From Bordetella parapertussis (GTDB lineage: Bacteria > Pseudomonadota > Gammaproteobacteria > Burkholderiales > Burkholderiaceae_C): a stretch of 14,049 nt of DNA. The position numbers were made by a program, and so were the translations under genes. The stretch is taken from contig CAMDIP010000018.1 in assembly GCA_945899335.1 (NCBI GenBank), positions 1-14,049 on the forward strand. The letters are read 5' to 3'. Numbering within the stretch: position 1 is the stretch's first letter; every line of letters begins with the position of its first letter. This document shows, in pieces, positions 1 to 7,055 of the stretch. The notes below the pieces were generated by a model, which made no database searches, was not told the origin of the DNA, and was given only the letters and a program-made list of their open reading frames with translations.

Positions 1-1007
1 TCAATGCGTTCGCCGTAAGGCGGATTGACCAGCATCAGCGCAGGCGCCTCGCATGGCGGCATACGCTGCAAGGCGTCTCCTCCGCGCAAGTTCAAGGCTT
101 TGGCCACACCTGCGCGCTCGGCGTTGCGTTGTGCAAAGTCGACCATGCGAAATGCCAAGTCGCTGCCATACACCGCGGCTCGCGGCTCGCATTGTTGAGC
201 GCGGGCGTCGTCTTGTAACTGTCGCCACACGTGGGCATCGAACATACGCAATTTTTCAAACCCAAACCGCCGCTGCAAACCCGCGGCCATGCGGCAAGCG
301 ATTTGCGCGGCTTCGATGACGATGGTGCCACTGCCACAACACGGGTCGTACAAGGGCAGGCCTTGCTCAACCCCCGCCACCGAGGGCACAGCGGGTGGCG
401 TCTCACCAGGTGCTGTGAGGATGGGCATGCTCCAGCCACTGGCGGCCAACATGGCCGCAGCCAAGGTTTCTTTCAGAGGGGCGTCCCCCTTGTCTTCGCG
501 CCAACCGCGTTTGAACAAGGGCTCGCCCGTGGTGTCCAAGTACAGGGTGAGCATTTTGTCGGTCAGGTGGACATGCACCCGCACATCGGGACGCTGAGTG
601 TCCACATCGGGACGAACACCACTTTTGTCGCGAAAGCGGTCAGCCACCGCGTCTTTGACCCTCAAGGTGGCGAAGTTCAAACTTTTCAAAGGGCTGTGCT
701 GCGCGGTGATTTCCACGCGAAAACTTTGCTTGGGCGTGAACCACATTTCCCAAGCCACGCTACTGGCTGCGTTGTAAATGTCGTCCTCGCTGGCGTAGGG
801 TTGATGAGCCAATTGAATCAGCACCCGCATGCCCAAACGGGTGTGTAAATTCAGTTGCATGGCGACCCGCCAAGAAGCTTGCAGCTGCACACCGCTGCGC
901 AGGGTTTGAATGTCACTTGTCGGCAGACCGGTGATTTGCGCCGCCTCGTAAGCCAAAAAACTTTCCACCCCTGCGGCGCAGGGGACAAACAATTGCAAGG
1001 CGTTCAC
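1..1007 (-). CDS. rlmL: THUMP-domain SAM-dependent 23S rRNA (guanine-N2) methyltransferase, RlmL-like; 3' end cut by the window
   Basis: Predicted to methylate a guanine N2 in 23S rRNA using S-adenosylmethionine. I translated this frame by hand: 335 complete codons from a GTG at 1005-1007, open to the left edge. Residues about 60-157 fit a THUMP RNA-binding region (ending in a TLYLDTTGEPLFKRGWR stretch). The Rossmann methyltransferase part follows, with SAM-binding motif DPCCGSGT at 221-228 and catalytic motif NPPYGER at 328-334, immediately before the truncation. No ATG lies near the N-terminus. The GTG overlaps the rpoN stop codon as GTGA and starts the family-like sequence NALQLFVPCAAGVESFLAYEA, so I take it as the start. 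It resembles the N-terminal methyltransferase half of E. coli RlmL; whether a RlmK half follows cannot be seen. The symbol is by family resemblance; related rRNA methyltransferases share these motifs. Likely translationally coupled to rpoN. Confidence 0.85.
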   Translation of the reverse strand, partial: MNALQLFVPCAAGVESFLAYEAAQITGLPTSDIQTLRSGVQLQASWRVAMQLNLHTRLGMRVLIQLAHQPYASEDDIYNAASSVAWEMWFTPKQSFRVEITAQHSPLKSLNFATLRVKDAVADRFRDKSGVRPDVDTQRPDVRVHVHLTDKMLTLYLDTTGEPLFKRGWREDKGDAPLKETLAAAMLAASGWSMPILTAPGETPPAVPSVAGVEQGLPLYDPCCGSGTIVIEAAQIACRMAAGLQRRFGFEKLRMFDAHVWRQLQDDARAQQCEPRAAVYGSDLAFRMVDFAQRNAERAGVAKALNLRGGDALQRMPPCEAPALMLVNPPYGERI

Positions 1008-2581
1008 AGGGCTTTACGCAGGTTGGTGGGCGCAATGCGCAGGGCTTCACGGTACTTGGCCACGGTGCGTCTGGCGCAGTCGATACCTTGTTCTTTCAAC
1101 ATATCCGAAAGCTGGTTATCCGACAAAGGTTTTTTCGGGTTTTCACTGGCGATCAACTGTTTGATGAGCGCTCGCACCGCGGTGCTGGACGCATTGTTGC
1201 CGCTGTCGGTACCAAGACCTGAGCCGAAAAAATATTTCAGCTCGAAGGTGCCGTAGGGTGTGTGCATGTACTTGGCGGTGGTCACGCGACTGATGGTGGA
1301 CTCGTGCAAACCTAGCTCTTCGGCGATCTCGCGCAACACCATCGGCTTCATGGCCAACTCGCCATGAATAAAGAAGCTTTTTTGGCGTTGCGTGATGGCG
1401 TTGCTCACACGCAAGATGGTGTCAAAGCGCTGTTGAATATTTTTAATCATCCATCGCGCTTCTTGTAAACGCTGCTGCAGCCCTGCGTGGCCATCGCCCT
1501 TGCCGCCTTTCAAGGCGTTAGCATAAATGTCATTCACCTTCAGGCGTGGCATCACCTCGGGGTTGAGCATGGCACGAAATTGCGGCAACCCCTGTTTGTC
1601 CGTGCCGTGCGGCAATATCAGAACATCAGGGATGATGACGTTGCGCTCGACATCGATGAAGCGCCTGCCCGGCTTGGGCTCCAAGCGTGCAATCAGCGCC
1701 ATGGCCAACTTCACTTGTACTTCCGTGTCATTCACGGCCAAGGCCAAACGCTTGAAATCGCGCTTGGCCAGCAACTCCAGTGGCTGTTTGCAAATCGCCA
1801 GCGCACAAGCACGTACCTCGGCACGCTCTGGGGTATCGGCACGGATGACTTGCAATTGCAAACGCAAACATTCGCCTAAATCTCGTGCGCCCACGCCGGT
1901 GGGCTCCAAGCTTTGCAACAGACTCAGCGCCACCTGAAAGCGGTGCACCAGTTCTTCGCATTGCTCCAAGTCGTCGCCCGCCAAACTTTCCGCCAAAGTT
2001 TGGAAGCTGTCCTCCAAATAGCCATCGTCGTTCAGGGACTCGATGAGAAAACGCAAGGCAGCACGGTCGGTGTCGTCAAGCCGCAGCGACAAAGCTTGTC
2101 GATGCAAGAACGCTGTGAGCGATTCTTGGTTTCGCGCCAGCTCGGTGGCTTGCGCTTTTTCATCATTGTCATTGCTGCTGTTGTTGCGCGCAGGTGCATC
2201 CCCGCCCCACTCGCTGTCGTCAGGTGAAAACTCCACACTGCCATCGCCGTCCCAGCTTTCAGCCACGCCCTCAGCATCCACAGGTGCAGTGGTCTCGCTG
2301 GCGGTCTCGACCCGTACCTCGCTGACACGGTCCATAGGGCCGTCCCAGCTTTCGGGCTCGGCCTCGGAGCTGGCCGCTTGGCTGTTTTCTTGCTCTAGAC
2401 CAAAGTCTTCACGCGGCGCCAAATCTTCCATTTCTTTTTCAAGAAACGGGTTATCGTCAAGCATTTGGTCGATCTCTTCGCTCAGCTCCAAGGTGGAGAG
2501 TTGCAACAAGCGGATGGATTGCTGAAGCTGTGGCGTGAGCGATAAGTGCTGCGAGACGCGAAGTGACAGGCCTTGCTTCAT
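1004..2581 (-). CDS. rpoN: RNA polymerase sigma-54 factor RpoN
   Basis: Alternative sigma factor that recognises -24/-12 promoters and needs AAA+ enhancer-binding activators; used for nitrogen, motility and other regulons. The 525-residue protein has the whole family layout: Region I at 1-50 (MKQGLSLRVSQHLSLTPQLQ, Gln/Leu-rich activator-responsive segment), an acidic, poorly conserved Region II at about 52-150, the core-binding domain at about 150-350, a helix-turn-helix at about 414-434 (MVLREIAEELGLHESTISRVT region), and the diagnostic RpoN box ARRTVAKYRE at 503-512. The reading frame stays open upstream to 2761, but that extension lies inside lptB in another frame; the ATG at 2579-2581 gives the conserved N-terminus and is chosen. 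It lies 16 bp after lptB, a classic linkage, and its TGA overlaps the GTG of the rRNA methyltransferase. Odd: Region II holds a short internal repeat (ESWDG at residues 77-81 and 108-112). Confidence 0.97.
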   Translation of the reverse strand: MKQGLSLRVSQHLSLTPQLQQSIRLLQLSTLELSEEIDQMLDDNPFLEKEMEDLAPREDFGLEQENSQAASSEAEPESWDGPMDRVSEVRVETASETTAPVDAEGVAESWDGDGSVEFSPDDSEWGGDAPARNNSSNDNDEKAQATELARNQESLTAFLHRQALSLRLDDTDRAALRFLIESLNDDGYLEDSFQTLAESLAGDDLEQCEELVHRFQVALSLLQSLEPTGVGARDLGECLRLQLQVIRADTPERAEVRACALAICKQPLELLAKRDFKRLALAVNDTEVQVKLAMALIARLEPKPGRRFIDVERNVIIPDVLILPHGTDKQGLPQFRAMLNPEVMPRLKVNDIYANALKGGKGDGHAGLQQRLQEARWMIKNIQQRFDTILRVSNAITQRQKSFFIHGELAMKPMVLREIAEELGLHESTISRVTTAKYMHTPYGTFELKYFFGSGLGTDSGNNASSTAVRALIKQLIASENPKKPLSDNQLSDMLKEQGIDCARRTVAKYREALRIAPTNLRKAL

Positions 2582-2597
2582 AAGCTGTGCCTTGGCC

Positions 2598-3359
2598 TCA
2601 CATACGGAAGTTTTCGCCCAGGTACACCCGCCGTACCTCTGGGTTGTTGACGATTTCTTCTGGCGAACCCTCGGCCAGCACACGACCTTCGCTGATGATG
2701 CTTGCGTGGTCACAAATACCCAAGGTTTCGCGCACATTGTGGTCGGTGATGAGCACCCCAATGCCCTTGGCTTTCAAAAACCCAATGATGCGCTGGATCT
2801 CCATCACCGCAATCGGGTCAATACCCGCGAAAGGTTCGTCCAACAAAATAAAGCGCGGCTGGGTCGCCAATGCGCGGGCAATTTCCACGCGGCGACGCTC
2901 GCCACCCGACAAAGAAGGTGCTGGCGAATCACGCAAATGCTCGATGCGCAGCTCTTGCAACAAGCTGTTTAAGCGGGTTTGAATGGTGGTTTTGTCCAAG
3001 GGCTTGCCAAGGTTATCGACTTGCAGCTCCAACACCGCGCGCACGTTGTCGGCCACATTGAGCTTGCGAAAAATCGAGGCCTCTTGGGGTAAATAACTCA
3101 AACCCATGCGGGCACGGCGGTGAATCGGTAAATCCTCAACCGACTCCCCATCGATGGAGATGGTTCCCGCATCAGCTCGCAACAAGCCCACAATCATGTA
3201 AAAAGAGGTGGTTTTGCCAGCGCCATTGGGGCCTAGCAAACCAACCACTTCACCCTTGGCCACCGAAATAGACACATCGTGCACCACGGTGCGGCTGATA
3301 TAGGACTTTTGCAGATGCTGCGCCACCAACCGGCTGATGGGGGCAGGCGTGGAATTCAC
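2598..3359 (-). CDS. lptB: LPS export ABC transporter ATPase LptB
   Basis: Cytoplasmic ATPase of the LptB2FGC complex, which extracts lipopolysaccharide from the inner membrane and pushes it along the Lpt bridge to the outer membrane. The 253 residues contain a complete ABC nucleotide-binding domain: Walker [10 protein letters not shown] at 43-51, Q-loop in [13 protein letters not shown] at about 88-100, signature LSGGE at 150-154, Walker B ILLDEP at 171-176 with catalytic Glu175, and the H-loop His in TDHNVRETL at about 207. [15 protein letters not shown] and the C-terminal [12 protein letters not shown] are characteristic of LptB as opposed to branched-chain amino acid ATPases. Length is close to the E. 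coli protein (241) with a short N-terminal extension. Its ATG overlaps the lptA stop as ATGA (3356-3359), suggesting translational coupling; rpoN follows after 16 bp. The membrane partners LptF and LptG, and LptC, are not in the window. Confidence 0.97.
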   Translation of the reverse strand: MNSTPAPISRLVAQHLQKSYISRTVVHDVSISVAKGEVVGLLGPNGAGKTTSFYMIVGLLRADAGTISIDGESVEDLPIHRRARMGLSYLPQEASIFRKLNVADNVRAVLELQVDNLGKPLDKTTIQTRLNSLLQELRIEHLRDSPAPSLSGGERRRVEIARALATQPRFILLDEPFAGIDPIAVMEIQRIIGFLKAKGIGVLITDHNVRETLGICDHASIISEGRVLAEGSPEEIVNNPEVRRVYLGENFRM

Positions 3360-3913
3360 TTGCCTGCCTCGTCTTTTTTGCGCGGGGTGAGTACCGCGCG
3401 TACCCGCCCAGAAGATTCCGCGCCGGGTTTGCTGCCCGCATTCTTGCCGTCCACCGTGAATTGGTCGGTCAAGTTTTCATAAATGATGCGCTGTCCGGTG
3501 ATGTCGTCGTTCAACACAGTGCCACGGTAGCGGCGAATTTGTGCACGGTTGATGAGGGTGACGCGGTCAGCGCGGCTGTCGTACTCAATGCGCTCGCCCT
3601 CGCCTTCCATCCATTCGTCCAGGCCTTCACGCTTTTGGCGGTAAAACGCTTTTTTTCCAGGCTCGGCGATCAACAAGCCGTATTGGTAACCCTCGGGGTC
3701 TTGCAGCACTTCCAGGCGAGCACCGCGCAAAACCAAGGTGCCTTTGGTGGCGACAACTTTCCCAGTGAAGATGCTGAGTTGCTTGAGCTCATCGTGGTCT
3801 AGGTTATCCGCCTCGATGTTCATGGGCTTGCCACGGTCGGCTTTTTCCGCCCATGCAACCATGGGCGCCTGCAAAGCGCTAGCAAGACAACATAAAAAAA
3901 GAAGTTTATTCAA
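3356..3913 (-). CDS. lptA: LPS transport periplasmic protein LptA (TTG start)
   Basis: Periplasmic bridge protein that polymerises through its beta-jellyroll to carry lipopolysaccharide from LptC to LptD/E. The 185-residue ORF begins with a Sec-type signal peptide ([21 protein letters not shown], likely cleaved after Ala22). An OstA/LptA domain follows at about 28-158, with family-like segments: [20 protein letters not shown], then [19 protein letters not shown], then the [20 protein letters not shown] strand. The C-terminal 30 residues are polar and probably disordered. The start is unusual: the only in-frame codon that retains the signal peptide is TTG at 3911-3913, since an in-frame TAA lies eight codons upstream and the next ATG (Met18) would delete most of the signal. 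I see no clear Shine-Dalgarno sequence. It overlaps lptB by 4 nt and follows dsbA after 57 bp. lptC, the usual upstream neighbour, is absent. Confidence 0.92.
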   Translation of the reverse strand: MNKLLFLCCLASALQAPMVAWAEKADRGKPMNIEADNLDHDELKQLSIFTGKVVATKGTLVLRGARLEVLQDPEGYQYGLLIAEPGKKAFYRQKREGLDEWMEGEGERIEYDSRADRVTLINRAQIRRYRGTVLNDDITGQRIIYENLTDQFTVDGKNAGSKPGAESSGRVRAVLTPRKKDEAGK

Positions 3914-3948
3914 GGCACGAAAATTGCTGATGTGTTAATGGACTGCAT
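3910..3948 (-). CDS. possible 12-codon upstream ORF before lptA
   Basis: A short ORF ([12 protein letters not shown]) starts with ATG at 3946-3948 in the dsbA-lptA gap, and its TGA overlaps the lptA TTG start by two bases. No Shine-Dalgarno sequence is visible in front of it. It could feed ribosomes to the weak lptA start by termination-reinitiation, or be chance. I record it because it is the only ATG just before a poorly marked start codon. Confidence 0.2.
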   Translation of the reverse strand: MQSINTSAIFVP

Positions 3949-3968
3949 TGTAGGGGCAGAATTGCCCC
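3947..3968 (-). promoter_or_regulatory. hairpin and -10-like box between dsbA and lptA
   Basis: A perfect 6-bp inverted repeat (GGGGCA at 3953-3958, loop GAAT, TGCCCC at 3963-3968) is followed on the minus strand by TACAAT (3952 to 3947), which resembles a sigma-70 -10 element. There is no T-run, so the hairpin is not a convincing intrinsic terminator. No good -35 box lies 16-18 bp upstream of TACAAT. The element may be a weak internal promoter for lptA-lptB-rpoN or an mRNA-processing hairpin. Confidence 0.25.
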
Positions 3969-3970
3969 AT

Positions 3971-4612
3971 TCAGCGCCCTTTACGAACCTCGCCAAGCAA
4001 GAAATCAACCACTAGCAAAGCCCGGTCCATGGTGCCCGCCAAGGAGCCATCGACATAAAACCGCCCCGCCACCCCAAGTGCGGGTACACCTTCAACCTTG
4101 AACTGCTCTTGCAACTGCGCGGCGCGACGGGCTTTGCCGATCACGGTAAAGGAGTTGTACAAATCGGTGAACTGTTTTTTAGCAATGCCGTTTTTCTCAG
4201 CCCAAACCAGCAAAGGCTCCAAGGTGGTGAGGGTTTGGCGTTCGGTATGAATAGCCGCAAACATCTTGGTTTGCAACTCTTCAACTTTACCCAAGGCTTC
4301 AAGCACGTAGTAGGCGCGTTGCTGTGGTTCAAATTCGGCGCGAAAGCGCACCGGTACCCGCTTGAGCTCAACATCCTTCTGAAGTTTTTTGCTCCAAGCA
4401 CTGAGCGAAGGCTCGAAGGCATTGCAATGCGGGCAGTTGTACCAAAAGAACTCCAACACCTCGATACGGCCTTTGGCCGCTTCGGTAGGCACGGCTTGGC
4501 TGAGTTTGAAGTAATCGGTGCCTTCCTTAAAGCCAGTTTGTGCCACGGCTGGGGCAAAAGGCATGGAAGAAAGTGCGCCCAAGGTGAGGGCAGAAAAAGT
4601 GCGGCGTTGCAT
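3971..4612 (-). CDS. dsbA: periplasmic thiol:disulfide oxidoreductase, DsbA family
   Basis: Introduces disulfide bonds into proteins newly exported to the periplasm and is re-oxidised by the membrane protein DsbB (not in this window). The 213-residue precursor has an N-terminal signal ending in AVAQ (residues about 1-25). The thioredoxin-fold active site is CPHC at 60-63, in the typical EVLEFFWYNCPHCNAFEP context. The inserted helical domain spans about 85-165, and the conserved cis-proline loop is GVPALGV (Pro177). CPHC is the dipeptide of strongly oxidising DsbA proteins, in contrast to CGYC in DsbC. An ATG at 4610-4612 is preceded by AGAGG about 10 nt upstream. The signal has a twin-arginine-like start (QRRTF), which could mean Tat export but is common in this family. 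It follows the SPOR-domain gene after 23 bp and precedes lptA. Confidence 0.95.
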   Translation of the reverse strand: MQRRTFSALTLGALSSMPFAPAVAQTGFKEGTDYFKLSQAVPTEAAKGRIEVLEFFWYNCPHCNAFEPSLSAWSKKLQKDVELKRVPVRFRAEFEPQQRAYYVLEALGKVEELQTKMFAAIHTERQTLTTLEPLLVWAEKNGIAKKQFTDLYNSFTVIGKARRAAQLQEQFKVEGVPALGVAGRFYVDGSLAGTMDRALLVVDFLLGEVRKGR

Positions 4613-4635
4613 GGTGGGCCTCTTGAGAAAAAAGA

Positions 4636-5223
4636 TCAGCGTTGAACCCGCATCAGGGCGGATTCAAATTTGGTGGCTTTGAGTTTGGTTTGGGCGTCTT
4701 CAGCCTCGGTTTTGGTTTCGAACGGCCCTAACCGCACTCGGTAGACGATTTTGCCGTTTTGTTCACGCTCGGATATTTTGGGGTCAAAGCCCCCCAAAGC
4801 CAACTTGGCTCGCTGTGTTTGCGCTTCCTCGCTGCCGTTGAAGGCACCGACCTGAACGAAGTAATAAAAAGTATCGACAGCTTGGGTTTTGCTTAGCGCC
4901 AAATCACCCAAGGGGTCCGCAGAACTGGACTCTGCAGGCTGGGACGGCGTGGGCGGAGCGGCAGGGGTGAGCGGCGCTTTGTCCGATGCAGGCGCATTGG
5001 CTGCAGGTGGTTTGCCATACAGCGGGGCGTTAGGGTCCCAGTCTTTGTTCTTTTTTTGCTCTGCCGCGTCTTGTTCGGCGTTGCGGCTCAAGCCTTTGTT
5101 CAAAAAGGGAATGGGCACCTTGGTGACGTAAATCGCCACCACCAAGGCCACGACTAAACCTACCACCAAGCCCAAAATAAAACCCAGGACGGTGTTGCCG
5201 CGTTGTCGAGAAAAAGAGTACAT
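4636..5223 (-). CDS. SPOR-domain inner-membrane protein (FtsN/DedD-like)
   Basis: Probable single-pass membrane protein whose periplasmic SPOR domain binds denuded peptidoglycan glycan strands at the division septum. In 195 residues I see a short positively charged cytoplasmic N-terminus (MYSFSRQRGN), a glycine/valine-rich transmembrane segment at about 12-34, a Pro/Ala-rich linker at about 60-110 (APLTPAAPPTPSQPAE), and a C-terminal SPOR domain at about 117-193. The SPOR domain shows FYYFVQVGAFNGSEEAQTQRAKL, then VYRVRLGPFETKTEAEDAQTKL. The architecture matches both FtsN and DedD and the sequence alone does not tell them apart, so no symbol is given. The gene starts 9 bp after argS; AAAGG overlapping the argS stop codon may serve as its ribosome binding site. 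dsbA follows after 23 bp. Confidence 0.92.
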   Translation of the reverse strand: MYSFSRQRGNTVLGFILGLVVGLVVALVVAIYVTKVPIPFLNKGLSRNAEQDAAEQKKNKDWDPNAPLYGKPPAANAPASDKAPLTPAAPPTPSQPAESSSADPLGDLALSKTQAVDTFYYFVQVGAFNGSEEAQTQRAKLALGGFDPKISEREQNGKIVYRVRLGPFETKTEAEDAQTKLKATKFESALMRVQR

Positions 5224-5232
5224 ACCTGACCT

Positions 5233-6930
5233 TTACATCCGGGTAGGCGCCGATACGCCCAAAACCGCCAAACCATTGTGCAAAACCTGCGCCACTGCAG
5301 CCACCAAGGCGACCCGCGCTTGGCGCACCAAGGGTTCCTCGACCAAGATGCGCTCGGCATCGTAATAGCTGTGGTAAGCCGAGGCCAACTCGCGCAGGTA
5401 AAAACTGACATCGTGCGGGGCAAAATCGGTACAGGCTTGTTGCAACATATCCGGATAACGCGCCAGCACCCGTAAAAGTGACAGTGCGGCGGCTGAGTCC
5501 AAGGCCGTCAAATCGACATCGGCCAAATGCGCGGGTGTCAAACCGCTGGATTCACCCCACGTGGCCAACACCGAGCAAATCCGCGCATGGGCGTATTGCA
5601 CATAAAATACAGGGTTGTCATTGTTTTGCGCCAACGCCAAATCCACATCGAACACATACTCGGTGTCCGGTTTGCGGCTCAGCAAAAAGAAGCGGACTGC
5701 GTCCTTGCTGGTCCACTCGATCAGGTCGCGAAGTGTCACATAACTACCCGCCCGCTTTGAAATTTTCACCTCTTCACCGCCGCGCATGACGCGCACCATG
5801 GTGTGCAACACGTAGTCGGGGTAGCCTTGGGGAATGGCCAAACCCTGTTGCTGCGAGGCGGCTTGCAAACCTGCGCGGACACGGGCGATGGTGCCGTGGT
5901 GGTCGGTGCCTTGGATATTGATGACCTTGGTAAAGCCGCGCTCCCATTTGGCCAAGTGGTAGGCAACATCGGGCACAAAATAGGTGTAACTGCCGTCCGA
6001 TTTACGCATCACGCGGTCTTTGTCATCGCCAAAATCGGTGGAGCGCAACCACAGCGCACCGTCTTGTTCGTAGGTGTGACCCGAGGCGTTCAAAGATGCC
6101 ACAGCTTGATCGACCCGCCCATCGGTGTACAGACTGGACTCTAAATAATAATGGTCAAAAGTCACTTGGAAGGCTTGCAAGTCCAGGTCTTGTTCGCGGC
6201 GCAAATAGGCCACGGCGAAGTCGCGGATATTGTCGAAATCGTCCACATTGCCATTGGCGGTGAAGCTGCGGTCGTCGGCCGACACGGTTTTTTGCGCCAA
6301 AAAATCCCGCGCGATGTCGGCAATGTAGTCGCCGTTGTAGGCGTTTTCGGGCCAAGCGTCGTCGCCTGGCGACAGCCCTTGAGCGCGGCATTGGGTGGAC
6401 ACGGCCAAGGTGTGAATTTGCACACCGGCATCGTTATAATAGAACTCACGGTGCACCGACCAACCTTGAGTGTCGAACAAGTTGCAAATCGCGTCGCCCA
6501 AGGCGGCTTGCCTGCCATGACCCACATGCAAAGGGCCGGTGGGGTTGGCTGAAACAAACTCCACTAACAAACGTTTGCCATGCGCAGCTTGCCGACCAAA
6601 GCCAGCCGCTTGACGCAAGACTTCACGTACCACTTGCTGCTGTGCCTCAGGCGTTAATCGGATATTGATGAAACCTGGTCCTGCAATCTCGATGGCTTGA
6701 ACCCAGCGCTTGGCAGCGTCTGAGTCCAGCAAAGACAGGCGCAATGCCTCGGCCACTTCACGGGGGTTGCGCTTCAAGGGCTTGGCCAATTGCATGGCGG
6801 CGGTGACTGCCCAGTCGCCATGGGCAGCAACTTTGGGGTGCTCCAGCACCGCCTTGGTTGACGCACCAAGCATGAGGGCTTCCAAAGACTGGGCCAAAGC
6901 CACTTGCAGATCATTTTGAACCAAAAGCAT
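5233..6930 (-). CDS. argS: arginyl-tRNA synthetase
   Basis: Cytoplasmic class I aminoacyl-tRNA synthetase that charges tRNA-Arg with arginine, using ATP. The 565 residues (E. coli 577) show the N-terminal additional domain with the [14 protein letters not shown] segment at about 37-50. The HIGH-type signature is HVGH at 135-138, within [16 protein letters not shown]. The KMSKS-like motif appears as KISKR at 389-393, within [24 protein letters not shown] anticodon-binding domain occupies about 440-565. Start is the ATG at 6928-6930. A TAGAAT hexamer on the minus strand (6942 to 6937) lies only 6 bp before the ATG; if it is a real -10 box, the message would be nearly leaderless, but I see no good -35. 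First gene of the leftward block, divergent from glcB, and 9 bp ahead of the SPOR-domain gene. Confidence 0.98.
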   Translation of the reverse strand: MLLVQNDLQVALAQSLEALMLGASTKAVLEHPKVAAHGDWAVTAAMQLAKPLKRNPREVAEALRLSLLDSDAAKRWVQAIEIAGPGFINIRLTPEAQQQVVREVLRQAAGFGRQAAHGKRLLVEFVSANPTGPLHVGHGRQAALGDAICNLFDTQGWSVHREFYYNDAGVQIHTLAVSTQCRAQGLSPGDDAWPENAYNGDYIADIARDFLAQKTVSADDRSFTANGNVDDFDNIRDFAVAYLRREQDLDLQAFQVTFDHYYLESSLYTDGRVDQAVASLNASGHTYEQDGALWLRSTDFGDDKDRVMRKSDGSYTYFVPDVAYHLAKWERGFTKVINIQGTDHHGTIARVRAGLQAASQQQGLAIPQGYPDYVLHTMVRVMRGGEEVKISKRAGSYVTLRDLIEWTSKDAVRFFLLSRKPDTEYVFDVDLALAQNNDNPVFYVQYAHARICSVLATWGESSGLTPAHLADVDLTALDSAAALSLLRVLARYPDMLQQACTDFAPHDVSFYLRELASAYHSYYDAERILVEEPLVRQARVALVAAVAQVLHNGLAVLGVSAPTRM

Positions 6931-6969
6931 TCGACCATTCTACGAGGCGGGGCTAGCGCAAAACTTGTC

Positions 6970-6995
6970 TGCGCCCTTTCTCTACAATGGGCGCA
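6970..6995 (+). promoter_or_regulatory. glcB promoter region: inverted repeat enclosing a -10 box
   Basis: A perfect 7-bp inverted repeat, TGCGCCC at 6970-6976 and GGGCGCA at 6989-6995, encloses a 12-bp spacer that ends in TACAAT (6983-6988), a good sigma-70 -10 match. Transcription would begin near 6994-6996, giving a leader of about 57 nt before glcB. No -35 consensus occurs 16-18 bp upstream, which would fit a promoter needing an activator. The repeat could be a dimeric-regulator operator overlapping the promoter. The regulator is unknown. Confidence 0.4.
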
Positions 6996-7012
6996 AAGCC
7001 TTTGATGGCTTT
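6995..7012 (+). other. leader hairpin with U-rich tail before glcB
   Basis: AAAGCC (6995-7000) and GGCTTT (7007-7012) form a 6-bp stem with a 6-nt loop, followed by a T-rich stretch (TTGTTTCTTTATT). This resembles a weak intrinsic terminator or attenuator sitting at the predicted 5' end of the glcB transcript. The stem has only three G-C pairs. The ATG of the small upstream ORF (7005-7007) lies at the loop/3'-arm junction. Confidence 0.25.
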
Positions 7013-7055
7013 TTGTTTCTTTATTGGCCTTTATTTTCAGTCCCCCCCCACATGA
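7005..7055 (+). CDS. possible 16-codon leader ORF of glcB
   Basis: ATG at 7005-7007 opens a small hydrophobic ORF ([16 protein letters not shown]) whose TGA at 7053-7055 overlaps the glcB ATG as ATGA. Eight consecutive Cs (7042-7049) lie within its last codons. A peptide in this position could couple translation to glcB, which has no purine-rich Shine-Dalgarno sequence of its own. No ribosome binding site is visible for the leader ORF either, so it may be chance. Confidence 0.3.
   Translation: MAFCFFIGLYFQSPPT

Noticed and set aside
231..848. 205-codon plus-strand open frame antisense to the rRNA methyltransferase
   Set aside because: The minus strand encodes the DPCCGSGT and NPPYGER methyltransferase motifs continuously; the plus frame shows no family-like sequence.
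2582..2761. 60-codon N-terminal extension of RpoN
   Set aside because: It lies inside lptB in another frame. RpoN homology begins at MKQGLSLRVSQ, with the start at 2581.
6965..7051. 29-codon N-terminal extension of malate synthase from a TTG
   Set aside because: It would begin upstream of the predicted -10 box and has no resemblance to the family N-terminus; [10 protein letters not shown] at 7052 fits.
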